Shown here: positions 8,652-21,693 of the stretch, in pieces
Numbering within the stretch: the stretch's first letter is position 1
Layout of the letters: each line of letters starts with the position of its first letter
From: Rhodococcus sp. OK519
GTDB taxonomy: Bacteria > Actinomycetota > Actinomycetes > Mycobacteriales > Mycobacteriaceae
DNA: 64,000 bases
Direction: 5' to 3'
NCBI RefSeq assembly: GCF_003051005.1
Contig: NZ_QAOW01000006.1
Location: forward strand, 124,001 to 188,000
Made by a program: the position numbers and the translations under genes
Notes under the pieces: model-generated
Databases searched by the model: none
Seen by the model: the letters and a program-made list of their open reading frames with translations, nothing else
What the model was told of the DNA's origin: nothing

Positions 8652-8792
8652 TTTTGACGCCTGGCCTCGAATGACGCCCCTCCGCACCCGAAAGCTACTG
8701 GGGATCAGGGGTTCACCCGCGTCGCGACTGCCTGACACAGGGTCGAACCGCCACACGGGGGCCTACCGGTGTGGTGAGCGAAGAGGAGTGCA

Positions 8793-9008
8793 CTACCCGA
8801 TCTCACGTGCTGCCGGGTCGACCACGCGATCTGTTCCGCTGCCTCGTAGCAGCAGAGTGCCGCCCTCGAGAACCAATGATTCGGTCGGCAACACGGCCAC
8901 CCGACACGCTTCCTCGCCCGCCCTGACGATCGACAGAGTTCGGCCGTCGTCGTCGAGCGACTGTGCGAGGTTCCGCGCATCCGGTTGCGACGGCCGGATT
9001 CCGACCAC
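8793..9008 (-). CDS. Possible small hypothetical protein
   Basis: A 71-codon frame from GTG at 9008. The predicted protein alternates hydrophobic and polar residues in a way that suggests beta strands (LSIVRAGEE, VAVLPTESLVLEGG, LLLRGSG). Third codon positions look G/C-rich as in real genes nearby. No family is recognised and the ribosome site (GGGACCGG upstream) is weak. It is divergent from the isomerase gene. It may be chance. Confidence 0.3.
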   Translation of the reverse strand: MVGIRPSQPDARNLAQSLDDDGRTLSIVRAGEEACRVAVLPTESLVLEGGTLLLRGSGTDRVVDPAAREIG

Positions 9009-9068
9009 GTTCCGGTCCCGCTGGGATACCCTCGCGGCTGAAACAGGTTCTACTTTTGGAGGAGCAGC

Positions 9069-9443
9069 ATGGCCGCGTCACCCGAGAGCATCCGCACCAC
9101 CGTCGAGAGCTACATCAAGGCCGTCGCGACCGGCACCGCCGATGACGTCCTGGCGCTGTACGCGGAGGGCGCCACCGTCGAGGATCCGGTGGGCACCCCG
9201 GTTCGCGCCACGCGCGAGTCGATCCACGAGTTCTACGCGATCATCGAGCCGTTCGACCAGGAGGCCGAGCTGGTGACGCTGCGCATCGCGGCCAACACCG
9301 CGGCCTTCCACTTCCGCCTGATCACGAAGATGGGCGATCAGACCATCGAGATCGCGCCGATCGACATCATGGAGTTCGACGACGACGGCAAGATCGTCAG
9401 CATGCGCGCCGTGTGGGGCCAGGAAGACATGATCACCGGCTGA
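9069..9443 (+). CDS. Steroid Delta5-3-ketosteroid isomerase (NTF2-like fold)
   Basis: A 124-residue enzyme that moves the C5-C6 double bond of 3-oxo-5-ene steroids into conjugation. The three catalytic residues of the Comamonas enzyme (Tyr14, Asp38, Asp99) align with Tyr15, Asp39 and Asp99 here, inside contexts ATVEDPVG and APIDIMEF. The segments IHEFYA, ANTAAFHF and GKIVSMRAVWG also match that family. This is more specific than a generic SnoaL-like call. ATG at 9069 has GGAGGAG upstream. No other steroid genes are adjacent; the double TetR gene next door may control it. Substrate is inferred. Confidence 0.85.
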   Translation: MAASPESIRTTVESYIKAVATGTADDVLALYAEGATVEDPVGTPVRATRESIHEFYAIIEPFDQEAELVTLRIAANTAAFHFRLITKMGDQTIEIAPIDIMEFDDDGKIVSMRAVWGQEDMITG

Positions 9444-9557
9444 GCCACCCCTGGCCCTGCTGCACGCGAATTGACGCGCTGCCCGCCCGATTGCGCGCGC
9501 GGCAGGCGAGGAGGCGCGCGGCAGGGCCGACCGGGACCACTGGCGCCGGTACAGACG

Positions 9558-9593
9558 AAAAAAGACGCCGCCCCGGTTCGGGATGGCGTCTTT
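9558..9593 (-). terminator. Intrinsic terminator after tRNA-Ala
   Basis: Nine-base stem (9561-9569 with 9585-9593, AAAGACGCC/GGCGTCTTT) around a 15-base loop. Read leftward, it ends in a run of six T, just downstream of the tRNA-Ala gene. Confidence 0.8.
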
Positions 9594-9599
9594 CGTGTG

Positions 9600-9672
9600 T
9601 GGAGCCTAGGAGATTCGAACTCCTGACATCTGCCTTGCAAAGGCAGCGCTCTACCAACTGAGCTAAGGCCCC
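9600..9672 (-). tRNA. tRNA-Ala (anticodon TGC)
   Basis: On the minus strand the acceptor arms GGGGCCT and AGGCTCC pair with one G-T. The D arm is AGCTCAGTTGGTAGAGC, the anticodon arm CTGCC-TTTGCAA-GGCAG gives TGC, and the T arm has GTTCGAATC. The discriminator base is A; CCA is not encoded. tRNA-Ile and tRNA-Ala next to gyrA is the usual order in mycobacteria and relatives. Confidence 0.97.
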
Positions 9673-9699
9673 GTCTGCACTGCTTCCGGAAAACCGGAT

Positions 9700-9810
9700 T
9701 CAGCGACTTGTGACCTCGTGCCAGACGTCCGCGCCGCGTCGCTTGTTGAGCAACTTGGCGAGGCCGAGTGCCACCAGCAATCCGGCTCCTGCGAACAGGA
9801 CGACCTTCAT
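9700..9810 (-). CDS. DLW-39 family microprotein between the two tRNA genes
   Basis: A 36-residue membrane microprotein: M-K, one hydrophobic helix (VVLFAGAGLLVALGLAKLL), the basic turn NKRR, then GADVWHEVTSR. ATG at 9810 has AAGGG about nine bases upstream. The small size, the single N-terminal helix, the acidic/tryptophan motif near the C terminus (DVW here, usually DLW) and the place beside gyrA and these tRNAs match the actinobacterial DLW-39 family, whose function is unknown. Family assignment is from remembered features, not a search. Confidence 0.78.
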   Translation of the reverse strand: MKVVLFAGAGLLVALGLAKLLNKRRGADVWHEVTSR

Positions 9811-9839
9811 GTCGGTAACCCTTCGTCGGCACGTGGGAG

Positions 9840-9913
9840 TGGGCCTAGGAGGACTTGAACCTCCGACCTCTTCGTTATCAGCGAAGCGCTCTAACCGCCT
9901 GAGCTATAGGCCC
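9840..9913 (-). tRNA. tRNA-Ile (anticodon GAT)
   Basis: On the minus strand the acceptor arms GGGCCTA and TAGGCCC pair fully. The D arm is AGCTCAGGCGGTTAGAGC, the anticodon loop CTGATAA gives GAT, and the T arm is GGAGG-TTCAAGT-CCTCC. Discriminator A; CCA is not encoded. Confidence 0.97.
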
Positions 9914-9987
9914 TCGAACCGAGCAGAAGATTACCCCACCGGAGTCGCGGGACCAAAACGGCTCCGGCGGGGCACTGTTTTGCCTGG

Positions 9988-10989
9988 TCAGTCGGGGTCG
10001 GCCAAAGTGACCTGCACGCCGCCGACCAGGTCGGAGCACAGGTTGTAGATGAACGAACCGATCGTCGCGAGAGCTGTGAAAAGGACCACATTCATCAGAC
10101 CGATCAGCGCCGAGTAACCGAACACCTGGCCGGACGTGACGAGACCCCCGCTGCTCGAGTCCGTGATGATCTCGGTGAAGGCGTTGTTCAGTCGATCCCA
10201 CACGCCCATGCCGTCGAGCACGACGTACAGCAACCCGACGGCCACCATCCACACGAAGAAGAGCGCCACGGAGATCACCAGCGACACCTTGAGCGTCGAC
10301 CAGGGATCGACCCGACGAAGCTGGACGGTTGCCCGCAGCGGCTCGCCCTCGTCCGTCACAGCGGCGGTGAGGGCCGTCGGGGAAGCCTTGCGCACGGAAG
10401 GCGGCACCGACTGCCGCGGATGCGGAGCCGCGGACAGGTCGGGCATGTCCCTGGCCAGATCGCTCCGGGCGATGCTGCGGGTGGGGCCGTCGATGGCAGC
10501 AGCTTTCGCCTTGACAGCCTCCCGGCGATCCGCGGCGGGCGGCTTGGGTGCCGCCGTTCCCGTGACGACAGGCCTCGCGGGCCGCGCATCACTCTGCGGC
10601 GGCTTGGGTGCCGCCGTCCCGGTGATGACGGGCCGGGACGACGCCGGCTTACCGGTACCGCCTGGCTTACCGGTACCGCCGGGCTTGGCAGCGCCGTTCG
10701 GCGAGGACGGCGAGGACGGCGAGGAGGACGGCGAGGACGGTGACGCCCCCTGCTGCTGTCCCCGCTGCCACGGCGGCGTCTGCACCGGCTTACCGGTGGT
10801 CGCGGGCGGCTTCGGTCCACCCTTCCCGTTGCCCTGCGGTCCCGGGGAAGGGGCGGGCGCCGGCTTGCGAGTCGGCCCGGTCGGCTTCTCCGATTTCCCG
10901 GGCGCCCCCGCCGCCTCCGGCCGCTTGTCGGCGGCCGGAGGCGGCGGAGACTGAGGCTTGCCGTCTCCGGGCTCGTGGGGAGTGCTCAA
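9988..10989 (-). CDS. DUF3566 domain-containing membrane protein
   Basis: A 333-residue protein. The first 200 residues are Pro/Ala/Lys-rich and probably disordered, with an internal near-repeat around [11 protein letters not shown] and [11 protein letters not shown]. The C-terminal DUF3566 domain begins at [15 protein letters not shown] and has two membrane helices around an amphipathic segment ([12 protein letters not shown]). The homologue follows gyrA in mycobacteria; its function is unknown. The start is a TTG directly after the gyrA stop (TAGTTG), with AAGGAG in the last gyrA codons, so translation is probably coupled to gyrA. Confidence 0.88.
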   Translation of the reverse strand: MSTPHEPGDGKPQSPPPPAADKRPEAAGAPGKSEKPTGPTRKPAPAPSPGPQGNGKGGPKPPATTGKPVQTPPWQRGQQQGASPSSPSSSPSSPSSPNGAAKPGGTGKPGGTGKPASSRPVITGTAAPKPPQSDARPARPVVTGTAAPKPPAADRREAVKAKAAAIDGPTRSIARSDLARDMPDLSAAPHPRQSVPPSVRKASPTALTAAVTDEGEPLRATVQLRRVDPWSTLKVSLVISVALFFVWMVAVGLLYVVLDGMGVWDRLNNAFTEIITDSSSGGLVTSGQVFGYSALIGLMNVVLFTALATIGSFIYNLCSDLVGGVQVTLADPD

Positions 10990-13500
<2,511 letters not shown>

Positions 13501-13545
13501 GAGCTCACTTTCTGATCAAAAGTCGTTAAGCCGCTGCGCAAGTGC

Positions 13546-15750
<2,205 letters not shown>

Positions 15751-15813
15751 GGCACCTAACACGCCCCCAGCTGGCCCACAGGCGAATTTTTTCGGCCCTC
15801 GGCGGGTCAAACC

Positions 15814-16737
15814 CTAGGCGGAACCGGCCTCAGTGCTGTCGGCTGCGGTGGTCCCGCGAAGATCATCGACGAACTCGGCCGTGAGACGAGCCACGTCCGC
15901 CCCGTGCGAGATCGGCGACCAGTGGCCCGCCGGAAGCTCGCGTCGGCGCACGTCCGAGACCCACCGCTCGGTGTCCTCGTAGCCGACCGGGCGCACCGCC
16001 AGGTCCCGCCGATTGAGGATCAACTGGACGGGGACGTCGGTGCGCCGCTCGCGTGGGCTGCGCAGGCGCGGCCGGATGTTGGCCCGATATCGCTTGAGTC
16101 CGGTGATCATGTCCGCGCGCAACGTCGGCGCTGGATGCACGAGCGTCGGGTCCAGCCGGTCGAAGAATCGCAGGAACGTGGGCCAGATCCGCCACAGCCC
16201 GAGCCGGAACGGCAGTGTCCCGACGCCGGGGATCTGGAACAGCACGGTGTACCCCGACGCCGCGGCCTGCGCGAGTGGGCCGGACGGACGCCGTTCCGCG
16301 AGCCGGCGCCGCATCCACGCGCCCAGGTGGTCGAGATTCGGCCCCGAGATCGACGTGTACGACGCGATCCGCCGCTCGGCACCCGGTTCGCACACCGCTT
16401 CCCACGCCTCCACCGCCCCCCAGTCGTGCGCGAGGACGTGAACCGGGGCGTCCGGGCTGACGGCGTCGATCACGGCGAACAGGTCGCGCGCCAGTTCCGG
16501 CAGCGCGTACGCCGACACCGCGGTCGGCGCGGTGGTCGCGCCCGCGCCGCGGGTGTCGTAGCTGACGATCCGGAACCGCTCCGCCAGATGAGGGATCACG
16601 TGCTGCCACAGCTCATGGGTGTCCGGCCAGCCGTGCACCAGCACGAGCGTCTCACCGTCCGGGTCGCCGTGCTCGAAGACCGCGAGCCGGACATCGCCGT
16701 TGGTGACCAAACGTGGTTGCGACACAAGCGCACTCAT
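15814..16737 (-). CDS. Alpha/beta hydrolase (epoxide hydrolase/haloalkane dehalogenase-like)
   Basis: A 307-residue alpha/beta hydrolase. The oxyanion-hole motif HGWP is in LVLVHGWPDTHELW. The nucleophile elbow is AHDWGAV, giving Asp as the nucleophile (Gly/Ala-His-Asp-Trp-Gly), as in epoxide hydrolases and dehalogenases rather than serine esterases. A cap domain lies around residues 130-220 and the candidate His is in PAGHWSPI. ATG at 16737 has GGAGG eight bases upstream. It is the last gene of a three-gene operon, 23 bases after the reductase gene. Substrate unknown. Confidence 0.87.
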   Translation of the reverse strand: MSALVSQPRLVTNGDVRLAVFEHGDPDGETLVLVHGWPDTHELWQHVIPHLAERFRIVSYDTRGAGATTAPTAVSAYALPELARDLFAVIDAVSPDAPVHVLAHDWGAVEAWEAVCEPGAERRIASYTSISGPNLDHLGAWMRRRLAERRPSGPLAQAAASGYTVLFQIPGVGTLPFRLGLWRIWPTFLRFFDRLDPTLVHPAPTLRADMITGLKRYRANIRPRLRSPRERRTDVPVQLILNRRDLAVRPVGYEDTERWVSDVRRRELPAGHWSPISHGADVARLTAEFVDDLRGTTAADSTEAGSA

Positions 16738-16760
16738 GGACGTTCCTCCCGGTCGAGCGT

Positions 16761-17882
16761 TCAGAGATCGATGATCAGACGGCCGCCGGCGGCGCGGGAG
16801 ACGCACACGAGCATGTGGTCCTCCCGTTCCTGCGGCGTGAGACGGGTCTCCCGGTGGTCCGGGGTGCCGGAGAGCACCCGCACCTTGCAGGTGCCGCAGA
16901 AGCCCTGCTGACACGAATAGCCGACGCCGGGCTGCCGCTCCCGGATCACGGCGAGCGCGGACTCGTCGGCGGGTACCTCGAGTACCTCGCCGGTGCTCAC
17001 CAACTGCACCTCGAACGGCGCACCGCCCAGCACCGGCGGCGGACCGAAACGTTCGAAGTGCAATGCGGTCGCACCCGTACCGGCGAAGCCGCCGCGGACG
17101 GCGTCGAGCATCGGGGTGGGGCCGCAGCAGTACACCGCTCCCCCGACGGCGGCGCGGCTCAGCAGGTCGTCGGCGGTGGGGAGGCCGAACTCGTCGTCGG
17201 GACGAACGAACACTCGATCGGGATCCCAGGTCGCGATCTCGTCGAGGAACGGCATGGACTCCCGCGAGCGACCGGAATAGACGAAGCGCCAATCCATTCC
17301 GGACTTCCGGGCCGCACGCACCATCGCGATGATCGGCGTGATGCCGATGCCGCCGGCGACGAACAGAGCGCTGCCCTCCGCGACGAACGGGAAGCCGTTA
17401 CGCGGACCACGCACCGTCACGGTGGTGCCCGGGGTGAGCCCGTGCATCTCGATCGACCCGCCACCGCCGTCGCGGATCGATCGCACCGCGATCCGGTAGT
17501 GCCGACGATCCGCAGGGTCACCGCACAGCGAGTACTGACGGCGCAGGCCGGACGGCAGGTGGAAGTCGAGATGGCAGCCGGGCTGCCACGCGGGCAGGTC
17601 GCCGCCGTCGAGGGCCGCGAACGTCAGGGCGGCGACGTTCTCGTCCTGCGCGACGATCGCGCGGTCGGTGGCGATCAGAGTCATCGCGGTATCCGGGTTG
17701 TGACCGGCCACGACCGGGTCGTAGTCGTACGATGTGAGCACCCGCAGGTATTTGTCGGCCGCGGCCTCGACGAGGGTCATCGCCCGATCGGGCCGGCCAC
17801 GACCCTGCAGATCGGCCGGCGGAGCAGGGCGCATCAGCGACTCCTGCGGCGACAGGAGATCGCGCACGCGGGGCAGTTTCAC
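16761..17882 (-). CDS. Ferredoxin-dependent flavin reductase (phthalate dioxygenase reductase type)
   Basis: About 373 residues. A flavin domain with RQYSLCGDP, a nucleotide domain with GGIGITPIIAMV and CCGPTPMLD, and a C-terminal plant-type 2Fe-2S ferredoxin domain with CQQGFCGTCKVRVL and a last Cys in MLVCVS. It would pass electrons from NAD(P)H through flavin and 2Fe-2S to an oxygenase. GTG at 17882 overlaps the stop of the upstream gene (GTGA), so translation is coupled. The partner oxygenase is probably the upstream PF10118-type protein (inference from the operon). Confidence 0.9.
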   Translation of the reverse strand: MKLPRVRDLLSPQESLMRPAPPADLQGRGRPDRAMTLVEAAADKYLRVLTSYDYDPVVAGHNPDTAMTLIATDRAIVAQDENVAALTFAALDGGDLPAWQPGCHLDFHLPSGLRRQYSLCGDPADRRHYRIAVRSIRDGGGGSIEMHGLTPGTTVTVRGPRNGFPFVAEGSALFVAGGIGITPIIAMVRAARKSGMDWRFVYSGRSRESMPFLDEIATWDPDRVFVRPDDEFGLPTADDLLSRAAVGGAVYCCGPTPMLDAVRGGFAGTGATALHFERFGPPPVLGGAPFEVQLVSTGEVLEVPADESALAVIRERQPGVGYSCQQGFCGTCKVRVLSGTPDHRETRLTPQEREDHMLVCVSRAAGGRLIIDL

Positions 17883-18802
17883 CGGGCCGCTGCCCGGGCC
17901 GCCGGCGAGGACGCCAGGTACGCCACCGCCTGCGCGGTCGACCCTTCCTTGCCGGGGTGATAGTCCCGACGGAAGTACGTGGACATGCGCTTGCCCAATT
18001 CCATTGCGGTGGGCAGGGTTCCACGACGACCCGACGCACGGAAGTCGGACAGGTGCGGACGGCGCCGACTCGGCGACCAGTTCTGCAGTTCCGGATCGTT
18101 GCGCATCAGGAACCGGGTGCCACGCACCCACAGCCACACGATCATCGGGGTCACGACCAACTGCGTGCGGATGCGTCGTGTCTCACGCTTGTCGAAGTAA
18201 CGCATGACATCGTAAGCGACACAACGATGTTCGACTTCCTCGGCGCCGTGCCAGCGCAGCAGGTCCAGCATAGTCGGGTGCATCCCGGCGCGGTCGAGAC
18301 CATCCGCGTTGAGGACCCAGTCACCGAGGAACGCCGTGATGTGTTCGACGGCAGCAATGATTGCGAGGCGTTCGACGAGATGATTCTGCGCGCGACGTCC
18401 GACGAGAGGCTTGGGCCCGAGCAACTTCTGGAAGGCCCAGTGCATCTGGTCGGTGTACGGCGTCGGGTCCAGTCCGTTTTCCTTCAGGTGCGCGAGCACG
18501 CCCGTGTGTGCCCCGGCGTGCATCGCCTCCTGGCCGATGAACCCGACCACGTCCTCGCGCAGCTTCTCGTCCTCGATGAGCGGCAGCGCCTCCTTGTAGG
18601 TGGCGACGAACCATTCCTCACCCGCCGGCAGCAGCATGTGCAGCACGTTGAGCACATGCGTCGTGAACGGGTCGCCCGGCATCCAGTGCATCGGCAGGTC
18701 GGACCAGTCGAACTCGACGTTCCGGGCCTGCAACAGGATGTGATCCGGCTCGAGGTGATCCGTTGCGATCCCGGATGTGTGCGCGGTGGACGCGACCGAC
18801 AT
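17879..18802 (-). CDS. PF10118 'metal-dependent hydrolase' family protein, probable di-iron protein
   Basis: A 307-residue, mainly helical protein of the family named predicted metal-dependent hydrolase. Visible metal-ligand patterns: GEEWFVATYKEAL, GQEAMHAGAH (ExxH), AAVEHITAF (EH) and GAEEVEHRCVAYD (ExEH). Such paired Glu/His motifs on four helices resemble ferritin-like di-iron oxygenases more than hydrolases. Being co-translated with a 2Fe-2S flavin reductase supports a redox role (inference). ATG at 18802 has GGAG seven bases upstream. It is the first gene of the operon, 115 bases after dciA. Confidence 0.82.
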   Translation of the reverse strand: MSVASTAHTSGIATDHLEPDHILLQARNVEFDWSDLPMHWMPGDPFTTHVLNVLHMLLPAGEEWFVATYKEALPLIEDEKLREDVVGFIGQEAMHAGAHTGVLAHLKENGLDPTPYTDQMHWAFQKLLGPKPLVGRRAQNHLVERLAIIAAVEHITAFLGDWVLNADGLDRAGMHPTMLDLLRWHGAEEVEHRCVAYDVMRYFDKRETRRIRTQLVVTPMIVWLWVRGTRFLMRNDPELQNWSPSRRRPHLSDFRASGRRGTLPTAMELGKRMSTYFRRDYHPGKEGSTAQAVAYLASSPAARAAAR

Positions 18803-18917
18803 GACTGCTCCAGCTATTCGTATAGGCCCGACCCACCTCGACACGGCAGCGTCGTGACCCAGCTCACTCGACGAAGTAGCTGTAAATGTAACATCAGGTA
18901 ATAGGTAAATCCAGGGA

Positions 18918-19475
18918 TCAGCCGTACGTGTCCCGGGGCCCTCGCCCCGACACGTGCCGGTCACCCTTTCGCCAGCTCGGAGCGGTCGGTCCGGTGATGC
19001 GCAGCGACTTCACGACGCCGTGCCCCACCGCGGCCGCGATCTTCGCGAGGATCTGCGCCTGCATCATCCGCAACTGGGTCGCCCACGCCGTCGACTCCGC
19101 CGAGACGCTCAGCACGCCGTCGCGCAGGCCCGTCGGCTCCGCATGAGACGAGATGTCCGAGCCGACGACGTCGGCCCAGCGCCCCAGCACCGTGCCCTCC
19201 GACACCTGCGACGACCAGCCGCGCTGCTTGGACACCGCATTGACCAGCGCCCCGAACGGCTGCGGATCGCGGTCGTCCGGGCCCGCGCCCGACCACGATC
19301 GACGACGCGACCGCAACGCGCGGATGCCACCGCGCGGCGACGATCGGCCCTGCCCCACCGACTTACCGTTCGCCTTCGCCGCCGCTCGTGCCTCTTCGAG
19401 CGCCCGCCGGGCCAGGTCGATGCCCTTGAGTTCGGGCTGCGGTTCAGGCTGGGAATCGGACTGTTCGCCGCTCAT
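18918..19475 (-). CDS. dciA: DciA family (DUF721) replicative helicase operator protein
   Basis: A 185-residue protein. The first half is Arg/Ala-rich and probably flexible. The DUF721 domain occupies about residues 80-165, with [25 protein letters not shown] and a [19 protein letters not shown] beta segment. DciA is the ancestral loader or operator of the replicative helicase DnaB in bacteria lacking DnaC. The start ATG overlaps the recF stop (ATGA). The position after recF matches mycobacteria. Confidence 0.92.
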   Translation of the reverse strand: MSGEQSDSQPEPQPELKGIDLARRALEEARAAAKANGKSVGQGRSSPRGGIRALRSRRRSWSGAGPDDRDPQPFGALVNAVSKQRGWSSQVSEGTVLGRWADVVGSDISSHAEPTGLRDGVLSVSAESTAWATQLRMMQAQILAKIAAAVGHGVVKSLRITGPTAPSWRKGDRHVSGRGPRDTYG

Positions 19476-20698
19476 AGCTCCCCTCCCGTCGTGGTCATTC
19501 TGCCGAGCGCGGTGACTTCCGAGATCCGTCCGCGCTCCGTGTCGTGCGCCTCGACCCCGAATCGTGATGCGGACAGCTCGTCGGGCACGTCCTCGGCCAC
19601 CGCCGCCGTGATCAAGACCTGTTCGGCCTCCGCCGCGACGCCGGCGAGGGCGGTGCGGCGCTTGCGGTCGAGTTCGGCGAACACGTCGTCGAGCATCAAC
19701 ACCGGGTCACTGCCGTCGTCACGCAACAAGAAGAAGGCACCCAGCCGCATCGACAGCGCAAACGACCACGATTCGCCATGGCTGGCAAAGCCTTTCGCGG
19801 GCTGGTCGCCCAGGATCAGCTCGAGATCGTCGCGGTGCGGGCCCACCAGGCACACCCCGCGCTCGATCTCCCGCTGCCGCATGACCGACAGCTCGTGCAG
19901 GAAGCTCGCCTCCAGCAACTCCACATCGTCGCGCTCGGGTTCCCTTGTCGGATCGAGTAATTCGGGAGGAAGCGATGTGCCGAGACTGCTGCGGTAGCGC
20001 ACCGATGCCGGGCGGGACTCGGGCGCCAGCGACTGGTACGACGCCACGAGATGCGGTGACAGGTCGTGCACCAGCCGCAGCCGCGACTCCAGCAATTGGG
20101 CGCCGTGCACCGCGAGATGCCCGTCCCAGACATCAAGCGTCGCAAGCGCACTCGCGCCGTCCGTCGAACGCGAACCGCGCCGCAGAGCACCACCCGCGGT
20201 CTTGAGCAGTGCGGATCGCTGCCGCAGCACCTTGTCGTAGTCCGCACGGACCGCGGCCATCCGCGGTCGCCGCGACGTGAGCAGTTCGTCGAGGAAGCGT
20301 CGACGATCGCCCGGATCGCCGCGCACCAACGAGAGGTCCTCGGGCGCGAACAGCACCGTCTGCAGGATTCCGACGATCTCCCGGGGCCGCCGGGCCGGCG
20401 ACTGGTTGATCCTGGCGCGGTTGGCCTTCCCATCGTTGATTTCGATGTCGATGCCCAGTTCGCGCCCGTGGTTGGCGACCAGAGCGCCCGCGTACGCCTG
20501 CGTCGTACCCGCCCGGATCAGCGGGGCATCATTGGACACTCGGTGCGACGACAGTGTCGACAGATAGCCGAGTGCCTCGAGCAGATTCGTCTTCCCGTGA
20601 CCGTTGCGGCCGACGAACACCGTGCATCCCGGCTCGAGTTCGATGGTGACGGCGTCCCACGAGCGGAAGTCGCGGAGGGAGAACTTGCGGACGAACAC
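19472..20698 (-). CDS. recF: DNA replication and repair protein RecF
   Basis: A 408-residue SMC-like ATPase that helps load RecA at gaps. Walker A is GRNGHGKTN, the ABC-type signature region precedes [12 protein letters not shown] (Walker B), and the D loop follows. GTG at 20698 shares one base with the gnd stop (TAGTG), with GGAG 12 bases upstream. Longer upstream extensions in the same frame lie inside gnd and lack RecF-like sequence. It overlaps dciA by four bases. Confidence 0.97.
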   Translation of the reverse strand: MFVRKFSLRDFRSWDAVTIELEPGCTVFVGRNGHGKTNLLEALGYLSTLSSHRVSNDAPLIRAGTTQAYAGALVANHGRELGIDIEINDGKANRARINQSPARRPREIVGILQTVLFAPEDLSLVRGDPGDRRRFLDELLTSRRPRMAAVRADYDKVLRQRSALLKTAGGALRRGSRSTDGASALATLDVWDGHLAVHGAQLLESRLRLVHDLSPHLVASYQSLAPESRPASVRYRSSLGTSLPPELLDPTREPERDDVELLEASFLHELSVMRQREIERGVCLVGPHRDDLELILGDQPAKGFASHGESWSFALSMRLGAFFLLRDDGSDPVLMLDDVFAELDRKRRTALAGVAAEAEQVLITAAVAEDVPDELSASRFGVEAHDTERGRISEVTALGRMTTTGGEL

Positions 20699-21621
20699 TA
20701 TGTCTTCGACTCTCCGGACGGCTGGACGGCACCCGATTGTCCGGCGCCCCGGACGGCGTGCCCGCCGAACTGGTTGCGCAACGCGGACACCGCCTTCATC
20801 GCGGGAGAATCGCTCTGACGCGACGCGAACCGCGCGAACAGGGCCGCGGAGATCACGGGCGCGGGCACCGCGTGGTCGAGCGCCTCGTGCACGGTCCACC
20901 GGCCCTCACCGGAATCCTCCGTGTAGCCGGAGATCTCGGCAAACTCCGGGTCCTCGGCGAGCGCCTTGACGAGCAACTCGAGCAGCCACGAGCGCACCAC
21001 GGTGCCGTGCGTCCAGGCCTGCAGCACACCGTGTACGTCGGTGACGAGGTCCTCGGCCTCGAGCAGTTCGTAGCCCTCGGCATACGCCTGCATCAGTCCG
21101 TACTCGACACCGTTGTGCACCATCTTGGCGTAGTGCCCGGCGCCGACCGGCCCGGCGTGCACGAAACCGCCCTCGCGCAGACCGTCGGGTCGTAGGGCGT
21201 CGAAGATCGGCATGGCGCGGGCGACGTCGGCGTCCGCGCCACCCACCATCAGTCCGTAGCCCTCCGCGAGGCCCCAGATGCCACCGGACACACCACAATC
21301 CACGTAGCCGACACCGTGCGCGGCGAGCAGATCCGCGTGTCCACGGTCGTCGGTGTAGCGCGAGTTGCCGCCGTCGATCACCAGATCACCGGTCCCGAGC
21401 ACGGACGCCAGTTCGGCGATCGTGCTGCGGGTGATCTCGCCCGCGGGGACCATGACCCACACGATCCGGGGCGACGACAGCGCCGCCACCAGCTCCGTGA
21501 GGGACGCCACGTCGGTGACCTCCGGCCGCGGATCGAACCCGACCACGTCGTGGCCGCGCTCGCGCAGCCTGGCGCGCATGTTGAAGCCCATCTTGCCGAG
21601 TCCCACCAGTCCGAGCTGCAT
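20698..21621 (-). CDS. gnd: 6-phosphogluconate dehydrogenase, short NAD-type
   Basis: A 307-residue decarboxylating 6-phosphogluconate dehydrogenase of the pentose phosphate route. N-terminal Rossmann motif [12 protein letters not shown], substrate motif [11 protein letters not shown], the [12 protein letters not shown] signature, and the catalytic Lys-His region [13 protein letters not shown]. The length marks the short GntZ-like type, often NAD-dependent. It lies between dnaN and recF, as in several mycobacteria and relatives; the reason for keeping it there is unknown. ATG at 21621. Confidence 0.95.
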   Translation of the reverse strand: MQLGLVGLGKMGFNMRARLRERGHDVVGFDPRPEVTDVASLTELVAALSSPRIVWVMVPAGEITRSTIAELASVLGTGDLVIDGGNSRYTDDRGHADLLAAHGVGYVDCGVSGGIWGLAEGYGLMVGGADADVARAMPIFDALRPDGLREGGFVHAGPVGAGHYAKMVHNGVEYGLMQAYAEGYELLEAEDLVTDVHGVLQAWTHGTVVRSWLLELLVKALAEDPEFAEISGYTEDSGEGRWTVHEALDHAVPAPVISAALFARFASRQSDSPAMKAVSALRNQFGGHAVRGAGQSGAVQPSGESKT

Positions 21622-21693
21622 CCTGAGATGTCCCTCCGCTAGTTGGTGATTCGAGCTGGCTTCGTTTCCGAGGGCGCCTGCTGCGAACCTGGA

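Larger units (their letters stand above)
8381..9068. other. 688-base stretch between the double TetR gene and the ketosteroid isomerase gene
   Basis: No gene with a recognised family lies here. It holds two palindromes near the TetR gene (8603-8616 and 8636-8651), a possible small leftward gene at 8793-9008, and presumably the promoter of the isomerase gene just before 9069. Several longer open frames overlap each other here without family features or convincing ribosome sites. Confidence 0.5.

Noticed and set aside
6917-8674. A 585-codon rightward frame over the double TetR gene
   Set aside because: Antisense to a gene with two clear HTH units; the product is Arg/His/Pro-rich with no domain.
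15814-17292. A longer start for the alpha/beta hydrolase gene (492 codons)
   Set aside because: The extra 185 codons lie within the reductase gene in another frame; ATG at 16737 has a strong ribosome site and matches the family start.
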